A stretch of 64,000 nucleotides of DNA from Lachnospiraceae bacterium XBB2008 (GCA_900102235.1 FMVL01000005.1:372001-436000), one strand, 5' to 3'. Shown: positions 26,806-36,261, counted from the first letter of the stretch. Notes: generated by a model from the letters alone, not told the origin. Made by a program: numbers and translations.

Positions 26806-27582
26806 ATGGTTAAAGGTCTTTACACTTCCTATACCGGAATGATCAATGAGCAACACAGGTTGGACACGGTCGCCAACAGTATTGCCAACTTTGACACCAA
26901 CGGATTTAAGAAAGAGGGAGCGACAAGTCAGGCCTTTGACGATGTGCTGGCATATAAGATCAAGGATGTCACTGAAGCCGGCAATCTGCCGAGGCGTATG
27001 GGCATCATCAATCCCGGTGTCAAGATAGGCGAGAACTATGTTGACTGGTCAGAGGGATCATTCAAGGAAACCGGCAATACTTTCGATCTTGCGATCGCGG
27101 GTAAAGGTTTCTTTACCGTTGAATTTACTTCCAAATCGGGACAGACTTCAACCAAATATACCAGAGACGGGAATTTTACCGTAGACATGCGTGGTGATCT
27201 GGTCACTCACGATGGTGACTTTGTGCTCGATCCCACCGGGCGCCATATCCGCCTGGATCCTCTTAAGGAGGCGGCGATCAACCGCGCCGGACAGATATAC
27301 CAGGACGGCAATCTGGTCGGTACCATCGGTATCACCGATTTTCAGAATTATGATTATCTGGAGAAATACGGTGAAAACTATTATCAGCCCGTGGAAGGTG
27401 CGACACAGGTCCAGACACCATACCAGATATATTCCGGATACCTCGAGCAGAGTAATGTGTCCATCGTTGATGAGATGGTCAACATGATATCGATACAGAG
27501 ATCCTATGAAGCAAACCAGAAACTGATCCAGACTTTCGATTCGAGTCTGGACATAGCGGCAAATCAGTTGGGCAAACTCTGA
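26806..27582 (+). CDS. Flagellar rod/hook-basal body protein (FlgF/FlgG type)
   Basis: This 258-residue protein of the FlgF/FlgG/FlgE family has the N-terminal rod motif LDTVANSIANFDTNGFKK and the C-terminal coiled segment NVSIVDEMVNMISIQRSYEA, the two ends that pack in the axial core. The central domain (about residues 85-200) contains FDLAIAGKGFFTV. The first of two such genes in tandem, it probably makes the proximal rod (FlgF), with the next making the distal rod (FlgG), but the order alone does not prove it. An AGTGAGG site precedes the ATG. Confidence 0.85.
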   Translation: MVKGLYTSYTGMINEQHRLDTVANSIANFDTNGFKKEGATSQAFDDVLAYKIKDVTEAGNLPRRMGIINPGVKIGENYVDWSEGSFKETGNTFDLAIAGKGFFTVEFTSKSGQTSTKYTRDGNFTVDMRGDLVTHDGDFVLDPTGRHIRLDPLKEAAINRAGQIYQDGNLVGTIGITDFQNYDYLEKYGENYYQPVEGATQVQTPYQIYSGYLEQSNVSIVDEMVNMISIQRSYEANQKLIQTFDSSLDIAANQLGKL

Positions 27583-27611
27583 TAAGCGACAGATAAGAGA
27601 GAGGAGACGAT

Positions 27612-28430
27612 ATGGTTAGAAGCTTATGGACCGGCGCGACCGGCATGAACGCACAGCAGACCAATGTGGATACTATCGCCAACAATCTGGCTAATGTCAA
27701 TACCAACGGATATAAATCTCAGGAAGCGCAGTTTAAGACACTGCTTTATCAGACACTCCAGACCAGGACCACGACAGCCAACGGTGCTGCCAAGCCTACA
27801 GCATCACAGGTAGGTCTGGGTACCAGAGTAGCATCCATCAATCAGATATTTACTCAGGGAGCTTTGCTCGACTCGGAGTCCGATACCGCTTTCGCCATAG
27901 AGGGAGACGGATTCTTCGGTGTCAGATGCGGAGACGGTACCACCAGATATACCAGAAACGGAGACTTCAACTGGTCACTCGGAACAGGCAATACCATCGT
28001 TCTGTGCAGTTCCGAAGGTTATCCCGTACTTGACGAGCAGGGACGTCCGATCAGCCTGGCTAATACTTATATAGTCAATAAGATCACCGTCGATCAGAGC
28101 GGAAGCCTCCTGTACCCCGATGCCAATAACGTGCCTCAGAGACTCGGCTTCACCATAGGTAAATTCCAGTTCCAGAATCCTGCCGGCCTGGAGAGATACG
28201 GTGACACACTCTGGTCAGTGACACCCGTCAGCGGTGCTGCGATCAATGAAGCGACCAGCAATGCGGTCACCAAGAGCCGTGTGATCCAGGGTTATCTGGA
28301 AGGCTCAAACGTAAACGTGGCAGATGAGATGGTTAACCTGATCGTGGCCCAGCGTGCATACGAGATGAACTCCAAGGTCATCACCACGACCGATACCATG
28401 ATGGAGCAGGCCAACAATCTTAAACGATAA
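27612..28430 (+). CDS. flgG: Flagellar basal-body rod protein FlgG-like
   Basis: This 272-residue rod protein has VDTIANNLANVNTNGYKS near the N-terminus and SNVNVADEMVNLIVAQRAYE near the C-terminus, the strongest form of the FlgG signature. AFAIEGDGFFGV lies in the middle domain. It is exported by the flagellar type III apparatus, so no signal peptide is expected and none is seen. GAGAGGAG precedes the ATG. The neighbouring FlgF-like and FlgJ-like genes complete a rod module. Confidence 0.85.
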   Translation: MVRSLWTGATGMNAQQTNVDTIANNLANVNTNGYKSQEAQFKTLLYQTLQTRTTTANGAAKPTASQVGLGTRVASINQIFTQGALLDSESDTAFAIEGDGFFGVRCGDGTTRYTRNGDFNWSLGTGNTIVLCSSEGYPVLDEQGRPISLANTYIVNKITVDQSGSLLYPDANNVPQRLGFTIGKFQFQNPAGLERYGDTLWSVTPVSGAAINEATSNAVTKSRVIQGYLEGSNVNVADEMVNLIVAQRAYEMNSKVITTTDTMMEQANNLKR

Positions 28431-28445
28431 TGTGAGGTAGGAACA

Positions 28446-28847
28446 ATGTCAGACTTCGATATATCCTCATTGACCGATTACAGTTCCGCGCTCCTTTCAA
28501 ATACACAGAGCACGGCTGTAAACAACGCGATCAGCTCCAAGGTAAACTCGATAAGCAAAGATTCGACGGATGCCGAGCTGCTGGATGCATGCAAGCAGTT
28601 TGAAGCATATCTCTGGGAGCAGGTATATAAAAATGTCGACAAGACCACGAATGTATTCGGCAGCCAGTCGGACGGCAGCTATGCCGGAAACATGGTCAAT
28701 ATGTTCTCGGATAACCTGATTCAGGAAGTGTCAAAGATGAGTGTGGGTGAAGGCGATAATTCACTCGCGATGAGACTTTACGAACAACTTAAGAGAAATT
28801 ACGGGATCGGAGTAACAACTCCGGAAGAGATCGATAAAAAAGAATAA
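28446..28847 (+). CDS. Rod-binding protein, FlgJ N-terminal domain
   Basis: This 133-residue protein matches only the rod-capping N-terminal domain of FlgJ (LLDACKQFEAYLWEQVYKNV, then MVNMFSDNLIQEVSKM). It lacks the muramidase domain present in FlgJ of Gammaproteobacteria, which is usual in Firmicutes. It starts 15 bases after flgG, with a GTGAGG site. It should act as a rod assembly scaffold in the periplasm-equivalent space. A terminator closes the operon. Confidence 0.85.
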   Translation: MSDFDISSLTDYSSALLSNTQSTAVNNAISSKVNSISKDSTDAELLDACKQFEAYLWEQVYKNVDKTTNVFGSQSDGSYAGNMVNMFSDNLIQEVSKMSVGEGDNSLAMRLYEQLKRNYGIGVTTPEEIDKKE

Positions 28848-28886
28848 AAAGAAAAAACGTAAATGATTTTTTCTACTTCGTTACAG

Positions 28887-28938
28887 ACCGCCAACTGTAA
28901 TGAGACCGAATAATGGGTCTATGCAGTTGGTGGTTTTT
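28887..28938 (+). terminator. Terminator of the mreB-flagellar operon
   Basis: The arm ACCGCCAACTG (28887-28897) pairs with CAGTTGGTGGT (28924-28934) with one G-T pair. An inner AGACC/GGTCT stem extends it and a T-run follows. Confidence 0.85.
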
Positions 28939-28964
28939 ATGTAGCGGTGTATCAGGGGGATAGA

Positions 28965-31181
28965 ATGGAATTAAGCGGTTATGTCAGCAGCATAAGATAT
29001 CGCAGGGAAGAAACGGGTTATACGGTATTTGAACTTGTGAGCGATAATATCGGCTATACCGTGATAGCCAAGGTCGCCGACATAGATGAAGGTGCCAACG
29101 TTCATGTGGCCGGTGAAATGGTGATGCATCCGGTTTACGGAGAACAGATCAATGCTTCCGTATGCGAAGTCTCGGTTCCCGACGATACGGACGGTCTTCT
29201 GATGTATCTCGGGTCGGGTGCGATACGGGGAGTCGGCGAGACCATGGCATCGAGGATAATCGAGAAGTTCGGTTCGGACGCCGCGCACATTCTCGAGAAC
29301 GAACCCGAAAGGCTGGCGGAGATAAAGGGCATCAGCGAGCGTAAGGCCAGGGACATCGCATTGCAGTTCAGGGAAAAGGCACAGACCCGAAAGGCGTTTG
29401 TGTTCCTTCGCGGTTACGGCATTTCCAATAACATGTCCGTCAGAATATATGATGAATACGGCGAGGACATATACGGGATACTCCGGGAGAATCCGTACAA
29501 ACTGGCGGAGGATATCCGAGGGATCGGTTTTAAGACCGCCGATGAGATCGCCGAAAGGAGCGGGATCAGAGTTGATTCGCAGTACAGGATAAGAGCCGGA
29601 CTCATGTATGTTCTTTCCCAGGCCATAGCGGAAGGCCATATGTTTCTGCCCGCCGCCGAACTTACCGGCAAGGCGGCGGAACTTCTGGATATCGACCGGG
29701 CGCTGATCGAAACGGAGATCACCAATCTTGCCGTGGAGAGAAAGGTAGTCGTAAAGGGTGAGGATGTCTATGCCGCCGAGTACTATTATGCCGAACTGAA
29801 ATGTGCGGTGCTTCTCCACGATATAGATTCCTATACCGAACAGATCGTTTCGGATACAAAGAAGGCGGCGCTCGCAGCCAGGATAGAACGCCTCGAGACG
29901 GAAACAGGAATGCATTTCGATCCTCTCCAGAGACAGGCGATAGAAGCCGCAACATCAGGCGGCATACTGATCCTTTCCGGTGGTCCCGGAACGGGAAAGA
30001 CCACGACGATAAACGCTCTCATAAAGTACTTTACCGATGAGGGAATGGATATAATGCTCGCCGCTCCGACCGGACGTGCGGCCAAGAGGATGACCGAGGC
30101 GACCGGATACGAAGCCAAGACCATACACCGGCTGCTTGAACTGTCGGGAGCTCCGGATGATGATCATTCCAGGGCCAGATTTGAGCGTAACGAAGACAAC
30201 CCGCTTGAGACCGATGTGATCATTCTCGATGAGATGTCGATGGTCGATATATTCCTTTTCCTGTCGCTTCTCAAAGCAGTAACTCCGGGAACGAGGCTCA
30301 TAATGGTCGGCGACGTCGATCAGCTTCCGAGCGTGGGGCCCGGCCAGGTCCTGAAAGATATGATCGATTCCGGCGCGTTCAGGGTGGTCATGCTTGAACA
30401 GATATTCAGACAGGAGGAAGGATCGGATATCATCACAAACGCGCACAGCATCCGCGCGGGAAGATATCCTGTTCTCGGAACGGACAGCAAAGACTTTTTC
30501 TTCCTCGAACGTTCGGACGTGAAGGTCATGTATAAACATATGGTGGAGCTCATCACGCAGATGCTGCCCGGGTATGTTTCCGCACAGCCCATGGACATCC
30601 AGGTGCTCACTCCGATGCGAAAAGGCCCCCTCGGAGTCGAGTCGTTAAACCGGATCCTTCAGCAGTACATCAATCCTCCTTCGGATGATAAGAAGGAGAT
30701 CGAATACGGTGAAACGATCTTCCGCGAAGGCGATAAGGTAATGCAGGTCCGGAATAACTACCAGCTGGAATGGTATGTTACCGGTGAGTACAACATAAGA
30801 GTCCAATCCGGAACGGGAGTGTTCAACGGCGATGTCGGATGCATCAGATCGATCGACGAGGAACAGCGCATGATGACGATCGAATTCGAGGAGGGTCATC
30901 TCGTTGATTATGAGTATTCTCTGTTTGAAGATCTTGAGACTGCATATGCGGTGACGATACATAAATCGCAGGGGAGTGAATATCCCGCGGTGATCATACC
31001 GGTGATCAGCGGACCGCCCCAGCTTCTCAACAGGAATCTCCTGTATACCGCAGTGACCAGAGCAAGGCACAGTGTGGTCCTGATGGGGAACCGGCAGACT
31101 TTTTACAATATGGTGGATAACGACAGGATCAATATGCGTCACACCGGGTTTGCGGACCGGATAAGAGAGGTGTGTTTATGA
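28965..31181 (+). CDS. recD2: RecD2-type ATP-dependent DNA helicase
   Basis: This 738-residue 5'-to-3' SF1B helicase of the RecD2/YrrC group acts outside RecBCD. The N-terminal OB-like domain (MELSGYVSSIRYRREETGY) and helix-hairpin-helix repeats (ENPYKLAEDIRGIGFKTADE) precede Walker A GGPGTGKTT, Walker B VIILDEMSM and motif VI VTRARHSVVL, including YAVTIHKSQGSE. AGGGGGA precedes the ATG at 28965; a GTG at 28947 is less likely. The stop overlaps the comF gene in an ATGA, so they are cotranslated. Confidence 0.9.
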   Translation: MELSGYVSSIRYRREETGYTVFELVSDNIGYTVIAKVADIDEGANVHVAGEMVMHPVYGEQINASVCEVSVPDDTDGLLMYLGSGAIRGVGETMASRIIEKFGSDAAHILENEPERLAEIKGISERKARDIALQFREKAQTRKAFVFLRGYGISNNMSVRIYDEYGEDIYGILRENPYKLAEDIRGIGFKTADEIAERSGIRVDSQYRIRAGLMYVLSQAIAEGHMFLPAAELTGKAAELLDIDRALIETEITNLAVERKVVVKGEDVYAAEYYYAELKCAVLLHDIDSYTEQIVSDTKKAALAARIERLETETGMHFDPLQRQAIEAATSGGILILSGGPGTGKTTTINALIKYFTDEGMDIMLAAPTGRAAKRMTEATGYEAKTIHRLLELSGAPDDDHSRARFERNEDNPLETDVIILDEMSMVDIFLFLSLLKAVTPGTRLIMVGDVDQLPSVGPGQVLKDMIDSGAFRVVMLEQIFRQEEGSDIITNAHSIRAGRYPVLGTDSKDFFFLERSDVKVMYKHMVELITQMLPGYVSAQPMDIQVLTPMRKGPLGVESLNRILQQYINPPSDDKKEIEYGETIFREGDKVMQVRNNYQLEWYVTGEYNIRVQSGTGVFNGDVGCIRSIDEEQRMMTIEFEEGHLVDYEYSLFEDLETAYAVTIHKSQGSEYPAVIIPVISGPPQLLNRNLLYTAVTRARHSVVLMGNRQTFYNMVDNDRINMRHTGFADRIREVCL

Positions 31182-31900
31182 CATCGTTAAAACCTGCGGG
31201 GGAAGCTCTCATAAGTCTGGTCTTTCCCAGGAGATGTCCGATATGCGACCGGCCCGTCAGACCGTACGGAGCGTTTGCATGTGATGCATGTGCGGGTGAA
31301 GTTAAGTACGTTCACGGCGCGACATGTTATAAATGCGGCAAACCTCTGAAAGATGAAAGCGCGGAATACTGCGAAGACTGTGCACGGACGAGGCATGTTT
31401 TCAAACGCGGCATATCACTTTTTGAGTACAGATCCGTGTCCGATTCGATATACAGATTCAAGTACAGGGGGAGGCGGGAATACGCGGCCTGGTACGGACG
31501 CATGATGGCGCAGAGAATGGGCGGCGATCTGATCAGGCTTCATCCCGATGCGCTTGTTCCGGTCCCGATACATTCTTCCAAAATGAGGAGCCGCGGTTAT
31601 AACCAGTCGGCGCTGATCGCGAGGGAACTTTCGGAGAGGATAAACATACCTGTCTGGGAGGATGCCGTGAAGCGCATAAAACGTACTGCACCGCTTAAGG
31701 ATCTGACCCCTTCGGAGCGTAACATTATTTTGCGGGGGGCTTTCAAATTGGGCATTAATGATGTAAAATTAAAGACGATTGTAATCATTGATGACATATA
31801 TACAACCGGTGCTACGGTTGATGCCGTTGCGGATGTTTTTTTGAAGAACGGAGCAAGGGATGTTTTCTTTGCGACGCTAGCAACGGGAAAAGGCGTTTAA
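31178..31900 (+). CDS. comFC: ComF family phosphoribosyltransferase-like protein
   Basis: This 240-residue ComFC-like protein has two N-terminal CxxC pairs (CPIC, CDAC, then CYKCG and CEDC) likely to bind zinc. A type I phosphoribosyltransferase fold follows, with PRPP loop TIVIIDDIYTTGAT near residue 200 and VPVPIHSSKMRSRGYNQS. ComFC is needed for DNA uptake in naturally competent bacteria, though its homologues are common in non-competent ones. The ATG lies in the recD2 stop (ATGA). The YvyF-type gene follows, the same neighbourhood as the Bacillus comF-yvyF region. Confidence 0.88.
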   Translation: MTSLKPAGEALISLVFPRRCPICDRPVRPYGAFACDACAGEVKYVHGATCYKCGKPLKDESAEYCEDCARTRHVFKRGISLFEYRSVSDSIYRFKYRGRREYAAWYGRMMAQRMGGDLIRLHPDALVPVPIHSSKMRSRGYNQSALIARELSERINIPVWEDAVKRIKRTAPLKDLTPSERNIILRGAFKLGINDVKLKTIVIIDDIYTTGATVDAVADVFLKNGARDVFFATLATGKGV

Positions 31901-31929
31901 AAGAGATCCTTAACAGCAAGGAGGTAGTT

Positions 31930-32331
31930 ATGGACGTAAGGAATTGCAGAGGCTGCGGAAAACTTTTTAACTATGTCAGCGGGCCGTTTATGTGTCCCGC
32001 CTGCAGGGAGAAACTCGAAGAGAAGTTCCAGGAAGTTAAGAAGTACATTCAGGAGAATAGAGGAGTGACTGTTGCGGATGTTTCCGAGGCCTGCGATATA
32101 GACGCAAATCAGGTCAGACAGTGGATACGTGAGGAACGTCTGGAGTTTGCTTCGGGCGCATCCGAGATCTGCTGTGAGCAGTGCGGAACTCCCATCACCA
32201 GCGGAAGATTCTGCGACAAATGCAAGAACTCGATGGTCAACAGCCTGAACAACGTATACAAGCAGGATGCACCCGCCAGACCCAGCCGCGATGACAGATC
32301 CGGCGGTCCCAAGATGCGTTTCCTCGGTTGA
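31930..32331 (+). CDS. Flagellar operon protein, YvyF (TIGR03826) type
   Basis: This 133-residue protein has two zinc-type cysteine clusters, CRGCGKLF with CPAC at the N-terminus and CCEQCG with CDKC near the C-terminus. Between them is an HTH-like segment (VTVADVSEACDIDANQVRQW). It matches the YvyF family, which lies next to comFC and flgM in Bacillus. A role in flagellar gene regulation is suspected from that context but not settled. AAGGAGG precedes the ATG. Confidence 0.8.
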   Translation: MDVRNCRGCGKLFNYVSGPFMCPACREKLEEKFQEVKKYIQENRGVTVADVSEACDIDANQVRQWIREERLEFASGASEICCEQCGTPITSGRFCDKCKNSMVNSLNNVYKQDAPARPSRDDRSGGPKMRFLG

Positions 32332-32353
32332 TCTCGTGAGGTAGACTTTCGTA

Positions 32354-32746
32354 ATGATAGACCAGGAAAAAGTGATCCTCATGTCGAGGCTTGCTTCGTA
32401 TGAGAAAAATGAAGGAAAGAAGAACGAAGCCATCGGGCGCTTTTTCAGAGGCGACTATATCGGATGGCAGGTTCTCGGAAGCATAGTCTGCGGAACCATC
32501 TGCTTCATGATCGTTCTGGCGGGCTATGTTGTCTACGACTTCGAGAATTTCATGCTTGATATATACAAGATGGATCTTCTTGAATATGCCAAGGGGATCC
32601 TTATCAAGTATGTGATCTTCGTGGGAGTTTATGCGGTGATCACATATGTGATATTCGCATTCAGATATGCCGGTGCACGTAAGAATCTAAGGATATATGC
32701 GCACAATCTGAACAAACTCTCCAAGACATATAACAATAACGAATAA
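32354..32746 (+). CDS. Conserved membrane protein, two helices
   Basis: This 130-residue protein has a charged cytoplasmic N-terminus, two long hydrophobic helices (about residues 38-64 and 82-108) and a basic tail. The family was not recognised. It precedes the eight-helix-type membrane protein by 12 bases and is probably its partner. The position directly upstream of cdaA suggests a membrane-associated role in the same operon. Confidence 0.7.
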   Translation: MIDQEKVILMSRLASYEKNEGKKNEAIGRFFRGDYIGWQVLGSIVCGTICFMIVLAGYVVYDFENFMLDIYKMDLLEYAKGILIKYVIFVGVYAVITYVIFAFRYAGARKNLRIYAHNLNKLSKTYNNNE

Positions 32747-32758
32747 CGGAGGCCGGAT

Positions 32759-33718
32759 ATGACTTCTCTGGTTATGGCCAAGCAGATGATCAAACGTTTT
32801 TACAGCAAGTATGAAGCGTTTGTTCTTCCGATCATCAAGTTTCTGATTGGACTGATATGTCTGTCCGTCATTAACAAAAGACTTGGTTACATGTCACAAT
32901 TAAACAGTTTTGTGATAGTTCTGATGGTAGCGCTGATGTGCTCGTTTATGCCGCTCAATTTCACGGTTTTTGTGGCGGCGCTTTTTGTGTTGGGGCACAT
33001 ATACAAGCTGTCGCTGGAATGTCTGCTCGTAGTGGGTGCATTGTTCCTGATACTGTTCCTGCTCTACTTCAGATTTTCACCGAAGGATACCATAGCGGTC
33101 CTGCTCACGCCCATATGTTTTATACTCAACATCCCCTATGTGATGCCGATAGCAGCCGGACTTCTCGGCACCCCGGCGTCGGCCATATCCGTAGGATGCG
33201 GCGTGATCGTATACTATGTCCTTGAAGCCATAATAGGCGGTGCGGGTTCCATCAATTCACTTGCCGATGAAGAGATGACCACCCGACTTAAGTTCGTGAT
33301 CGATACGGTCTTGAACAACAAGCCGATGCTGGCGTTCGTGCTTGCCTTCGGCATAACCATAGTGATCGTTTATGTGATAAGGAGACTGAAGATCACTTAT
33401 TCATGGTATATCGCGATCGGCGCAGGAATTCTGGCGGACATAGTCCTGCTGCTCATATTCGATCTGATATTCGATACACATGTTTCGGGGGGCAATATGA
33501 TCCTCGGATCGGTCGTTGCGATCATCATAGGCATCATATTGACATTCCTGTTCTTCCATGTGGATTATGCGCGTACGGAGAAACTGCAGTTTGAGGATGA
33601 CGAGTATTACTATTATGTAAAAGCCATCCCGAAGGTTACGGTTCCCGGTACACAGAAGAAAGTTAAAAAGATCAACTCAACGAAGAAAAAAGGTCAGTCA
33701 TCTAACGGGAATACATAA
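32759..33718 (+). CDS. Multipass membrane protein upstream of cdaA
   Basis: This 319-residue integral membrane protein has about eight hydrophobic helices and a basic cytoplasmic tail ending KKKGQSSNGNT. No catalytic motif was seen and the family could not be named. Its stop codon overlaps the cdaA start by one base, so it is translated with CdaA. It could modulate CdaA or envelope stress, but that is inference from position only. Confidence 0.75.
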   Translation: MTSLVMAKQMIKRFYSKYEAFVLPIIKFLIGLICLSVINKRLGYMSQLNSFVIVLMVALMCSFMPLNFTVFVAALFVLGHIYKLSLECLLVVGALFLILFLLYFRFSPKDTIAVLLTPICFILNIPYVMPIAAGLLGTPASAISVGCGVIVYYVLEAIIGGAGSINSLADEEMTTRLKFVIDTVLNNKPMLAFVLAFGITIVIVYVIRRLKITYSWYIAIGAGILADIVLLLIFDLIFDTHVSGGNMILGSVVAIIIGIILTFLFFHVDYARTEKLQFEDDEYYYYVKAIPKVTVPGTQKKVKKINSTKKKGQSSNGNT

Positions 33719-34599
33719 TGTCAGGCATACATAGTATTTTGCCATATTTTACAAATCTTCATATGATCACCCCGAGGGCTACCGATGTCGTCGAGATACT
33801 GATCATCGCATATATGATATTTCATATTCTCAGATGGTTACGGAACACCAGAGCATGGTCTTTGCTCAAAGGGTTTTTCGTGATCCTGATCTTCGTCGGC
33901 ATTGCCGCCGTATTCCGCATGAATACGATCCTCTGGATCATCCAGAATGTCCTTAGCATAGCTGCGATCTCGGTTGTCGTGATCCTGCAGCCCGAGCTTC
34001 GTAAGGCACTGGAGGATCTCGGTGAAAAGAATTTCTTCAACACTTTTTTAAATGACAATACCAGATCAAATGACGAAGGGCGCTTCTCCGATAAGACCAT
34101 CAACGAGATCGTTCGTGCATGCTTTGAGATGGGCAAGGAAAAGACCGGCGCACTCATAGTCATCCGTCAGAATCAGCCTCTCGATGAGTTTGAGAGGACC
34201 GGAATAGAAGTGGATGCGGCCGTCACAAGCCAGCTTCTGATCAACATATTCGAAAAGAACACACCGCTCCATGACGGTGCGGTCATCATAAGCGGAAACA
34301 GGGTCTGCTCTGCAACATGTTACCTTCCGCTGTCCGATAACCTAAGTCTCCCGAAACATCTCGGAACAAGGCACAGAGCAGGCGTCGGGATCTCGGAAGT
34401 TACCGATTCGCTTACGGTCATAGTATCCGAAGAGACCGGGCGTGTTTCCGTAGCATACAAGGGACAGCTCGAGACGATGCGCGATCCCGAACTGCTGAAG
34501 GAAAAACTGGAATCCATACAGAACAAACCGACCGAAGAAGGTCGTAAGCGCAAGCGCAGAAAAGAGAAAGAGAGGCCGAAGAATGAAGCTGAAGCATAA
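33718..34599 (+). CDS. cdaA: Diadenylate cyclase CdaA
   Basis: This 293-residue enzyme joins two ATP molecules to make c-di-AMP, an essential second messenger for potassium and osmotic control in Firmicutes. Three N-terminal membrane helices are followed by the DAC domain with the two hallmark motifs DGA (in LHDGAVII) and RHR (in GTRHRAGVG). The length and topology match the CdaA class. The C-terminal tail is very basic. The cdaR gene overlaps its end by 17 bases, the conserved cdaA-cdaR order; glmM, which usually follows, is absent here. Confidence 0.95.
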   Translation: MSGIHSILPYFTNLHMITPRATDVVEILIIAYMIFHILRWLRNTRAWSLLKGFFVILIFVGIAAVFRMNTILWIIQNVLSIAAISVVVILQPELRKALEDLGEKNFFNTFLNDNTRSNDEGRFSDKTINEIVRACFEMGKEKTGALIVIRQNQPLDEFERTGIEVDAAVTSQLLINIFEKNTPLHDGAVIISGNRVCSATCYLPLSDNLSLPKHLGTRHRAGVGISEVTDSLTVIVSEETGRVSVAYKGQLETMRDPELLKEKLESIQNKPTEEGRKRKRRKEKERPKNEAEA

Positions 34600-35854
34600 G
34601 CTTTTTGACGACTGGGGCCTCAAACTCGGCTCTGTCGTTTTCGCGATACTCGTCTGGTTCATCGTTACCAATTTCAACGATCCTGTCGTTCAGTATCGCG
34701 TATACAATGTAAAAGTATCTTTCAGAAACACCAATGTGATCACGGATCAGGGACAGACATACGAGGTCCTTGACAATACAAATGTCATCGATACCGTGAC
34801 CGTCACGGGACCGCGTTCCGTGATAGACGCATTGAATGAAGAGAATATAGTTGCCGTAGCGGACTTCAACGATCTGACACTGCAGAATACCGTTGCGATC
34901 AAACTCTCGACGAATAAGTACAGCAGTCAGATAGAGAGTATCAGAGGTACCATAGATACGGTTCAGCTGAACATCGAAAACCTCAAGACCAAGACGCTTG
35001 CTCTAAGTACCGTTACATCAGGTACGGTCAGCGAGGGCTATATCATCGGCGAGGTGACAACGGACGAGAACCAGGTGCGCATCTCGGGTCCCGAATCCGT
35101 GATAGACGAGATCGTCAGAGCGGAAGTGAATGTTCCCGTTACGGGATTCAGTCAGGACATCATCACGGATGTGGACATCGTGCTTATGGATGCTGAAGGC
35201 AATCCCGTCAAGTCCGGATACATCACGTCCAATATAAGCAAGGTTCGCGTGAAGGTTGAGCTGCTTCCGACCAAACGTGTGGGAGTGGAGTTTTCCACCA
35301 GCGGAAAGGCGGCAGACGGATATGAGGCCACCGGAGCTGTTACGTGCGAGCCGGATACCATACTGGTCGCAGGGCGTGCCGCAACGCTTCAGAAACTGGA
35401 TAGCATAGTTGTCGAGGAACCGATCAACATCACCGGCCAGGCCGGTAACATGATGACTCTTGTGGACATCAAAGACAGTCTTCCGACAGGCGTCAGACTT
35501 GCGGATACAAGCTTTGACGGAAAGATATCGGTAACGGTTTACATCGATAAAACAACGACGAGGATGATGCAGCTGTCAGCGGCTGAGATCCGCTGGATCA
35601 ATGTTCCCGAAGGATATACGGTGGAACTCGTGGATCCTGAGGACAGATATAATGTCACATTCGAAGGCCTTCAGAAGAACCTCGATGCGCTGCAGGTTTC
35701 AAACATCATAGCTTCTGCGGATCTTCAGAATATTCTTGAACAGACAGATCCTGTAGGTGACCATTATCATGTGGTCCTGGATTTCGAAAGCGAGGGTTCG
35801 AGAGTTAATGTCAGCACTCCCGTTCAGGTATGGATAAAACTGAACGATACTTGA
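34583..35854 (+). CDS. cdaR: CdaR, YbbR-domain regulator of CdaA
   Basis: This 423-residue protein has one N-terminal membrane helix (about residues 13-33) and an extracellular chain of YbbR repeats. Repeat signatures such as VTVTGPRSVID, VRISGPESVIDEI and VLVAGRAATL recur at about 85-residue intervals, suggesting four domains. CdaR binds CdaA and adjusts its activity, with repeats facing the cell wall. The overlap with cdaA supports the pairing. Confidence 0.92.
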   Translation: MKLKHKLFDDWGLKLGSVVFAILVWFIVTNFNDPVVQYRVYNVKVSFRNTNVITDQGQTYEVLDNTNVIDTVTVTGPRSVIDALNEENIVAVADFNDLTLQNTVAIKLSTNKYSSQIESIRGTIDTVQLNIENLKTKTLALSTVTSGTVSEGYIIGEVTTDENQVRISGPESVIDEIVRAEVNVPVTGFSQDIITDVDIVLMDAEGNPVKSGYITSNISKVRVKVELLPTKRVGVEFSTSGKAADGYEATGAVTCEPDTILVAGRAATLQKLDSIVVEEPINITGQAGNMMTLVDIKDSLPTGVRLADTSFDGKISVTVYIDKTTTRMMQLSAAEIRWINVPEGYTVELVDPEDRYNVTFEGLQKNLDALQVSNIIASADLQNILEQTDPVGDHYHVVLDFESEGSRVNVSTPVQVWIKLNDT

Positions 35855-35879
35855 TAGAAAAAGACATAGATGATATATT

Positions 35880-35885
35880 TATAAT
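35880..35885 (+). promoter_or_regulatory. -10 box upstream of ptsH
   Basis: A perfect TATAAT lies 46 bases before the HPr start, with no convincing -35 box at normal spacing (TTGATA at 35851 is 23 bases away). A small TATGC/GCATA hairpin sits between it and the CGGAGG ribosome site. Confidence 0.4.
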
Positions 35886-35931
35886 GTTATATGCATAGTC
35901 GCATATTTACTCGGAGGTTACACACAGAATA

Positions 35932-36195
35932 ATGGTTAGTCAAAAAGTTACTATAAAGAATCCAACAGGTCTTCATCTACGGCCTGCGGGAGTCCTATGC
36001 AAGGAAGCTATGCAGTTTAAATCGCTCATAACTTTCACCTTCAGAGAAAATACGGCTAATGCAAAAAGTGTATTAAGCGTTCTCGGTGCCTGCGTAAAAT
36101 GCGGTGATGAGATTGAGATCCATTGCGACGGAGCAGACGAAGAGGAAGCGCTGAATACCCTGGTAACAGCCATAGAAAAAGGCCTGGGAGAATAA
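35932..36195 (+). CDS. ptsH: HPr phosphocarrier protein
   Basis: This 87-residue HPr of the phosphotransferase system has the phosphoacceptor His15 in GLHLRPA and the regulatory Ser46 in NAKSVLSV. It passes phosphate from enzyme I to sugar permeases; when Ser46 is phosphorylated by HPr kinase it acts with CcpA in catabolite repression. CGGAGG precedes the ATG. It is a single-gene unit, with its own terminator downstream and no ptsI beside it. Confidence 0.93.
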   Translation: MVSQKVTIKNPTGLHLRPAGVLCKEAMQFKSLITFTFRENTANAKSVLSVLGACVKCGDEIEIHCDGADEEEALNTLVTAIEKGLGE

Positions 36196-36201
36196 ATGAT
36201 G

Positions 36202-36233
36202 CGGGCCCGCTGAAGGACAGCGGGCTCGTTTTT
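36202..36233 (+). terminator. Terminator of ptsH
   Basis: An 11-bp GC-rich stem (36202-36212 with 36218-36228, including GCCCGCTG/CAGCGGGC) with a five-base loop is followed by five T. Confidence 0.9.
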
Positions 36234-36261
36234 AGTATAAGCATATTGATGAGGAGATATT

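Noticed and set aside
28971-29915. Long minus-strand frame (314 codons) inside recD2
   Set aside because: It lies wholly opposite a well-supported gene and arises from codon bias of the + strand.
36234-36261. Riboswitch or T-box before leuA
   Set aside because: Only 28 bases separate the ptsH terminator from the start codon, too short for such a leader.
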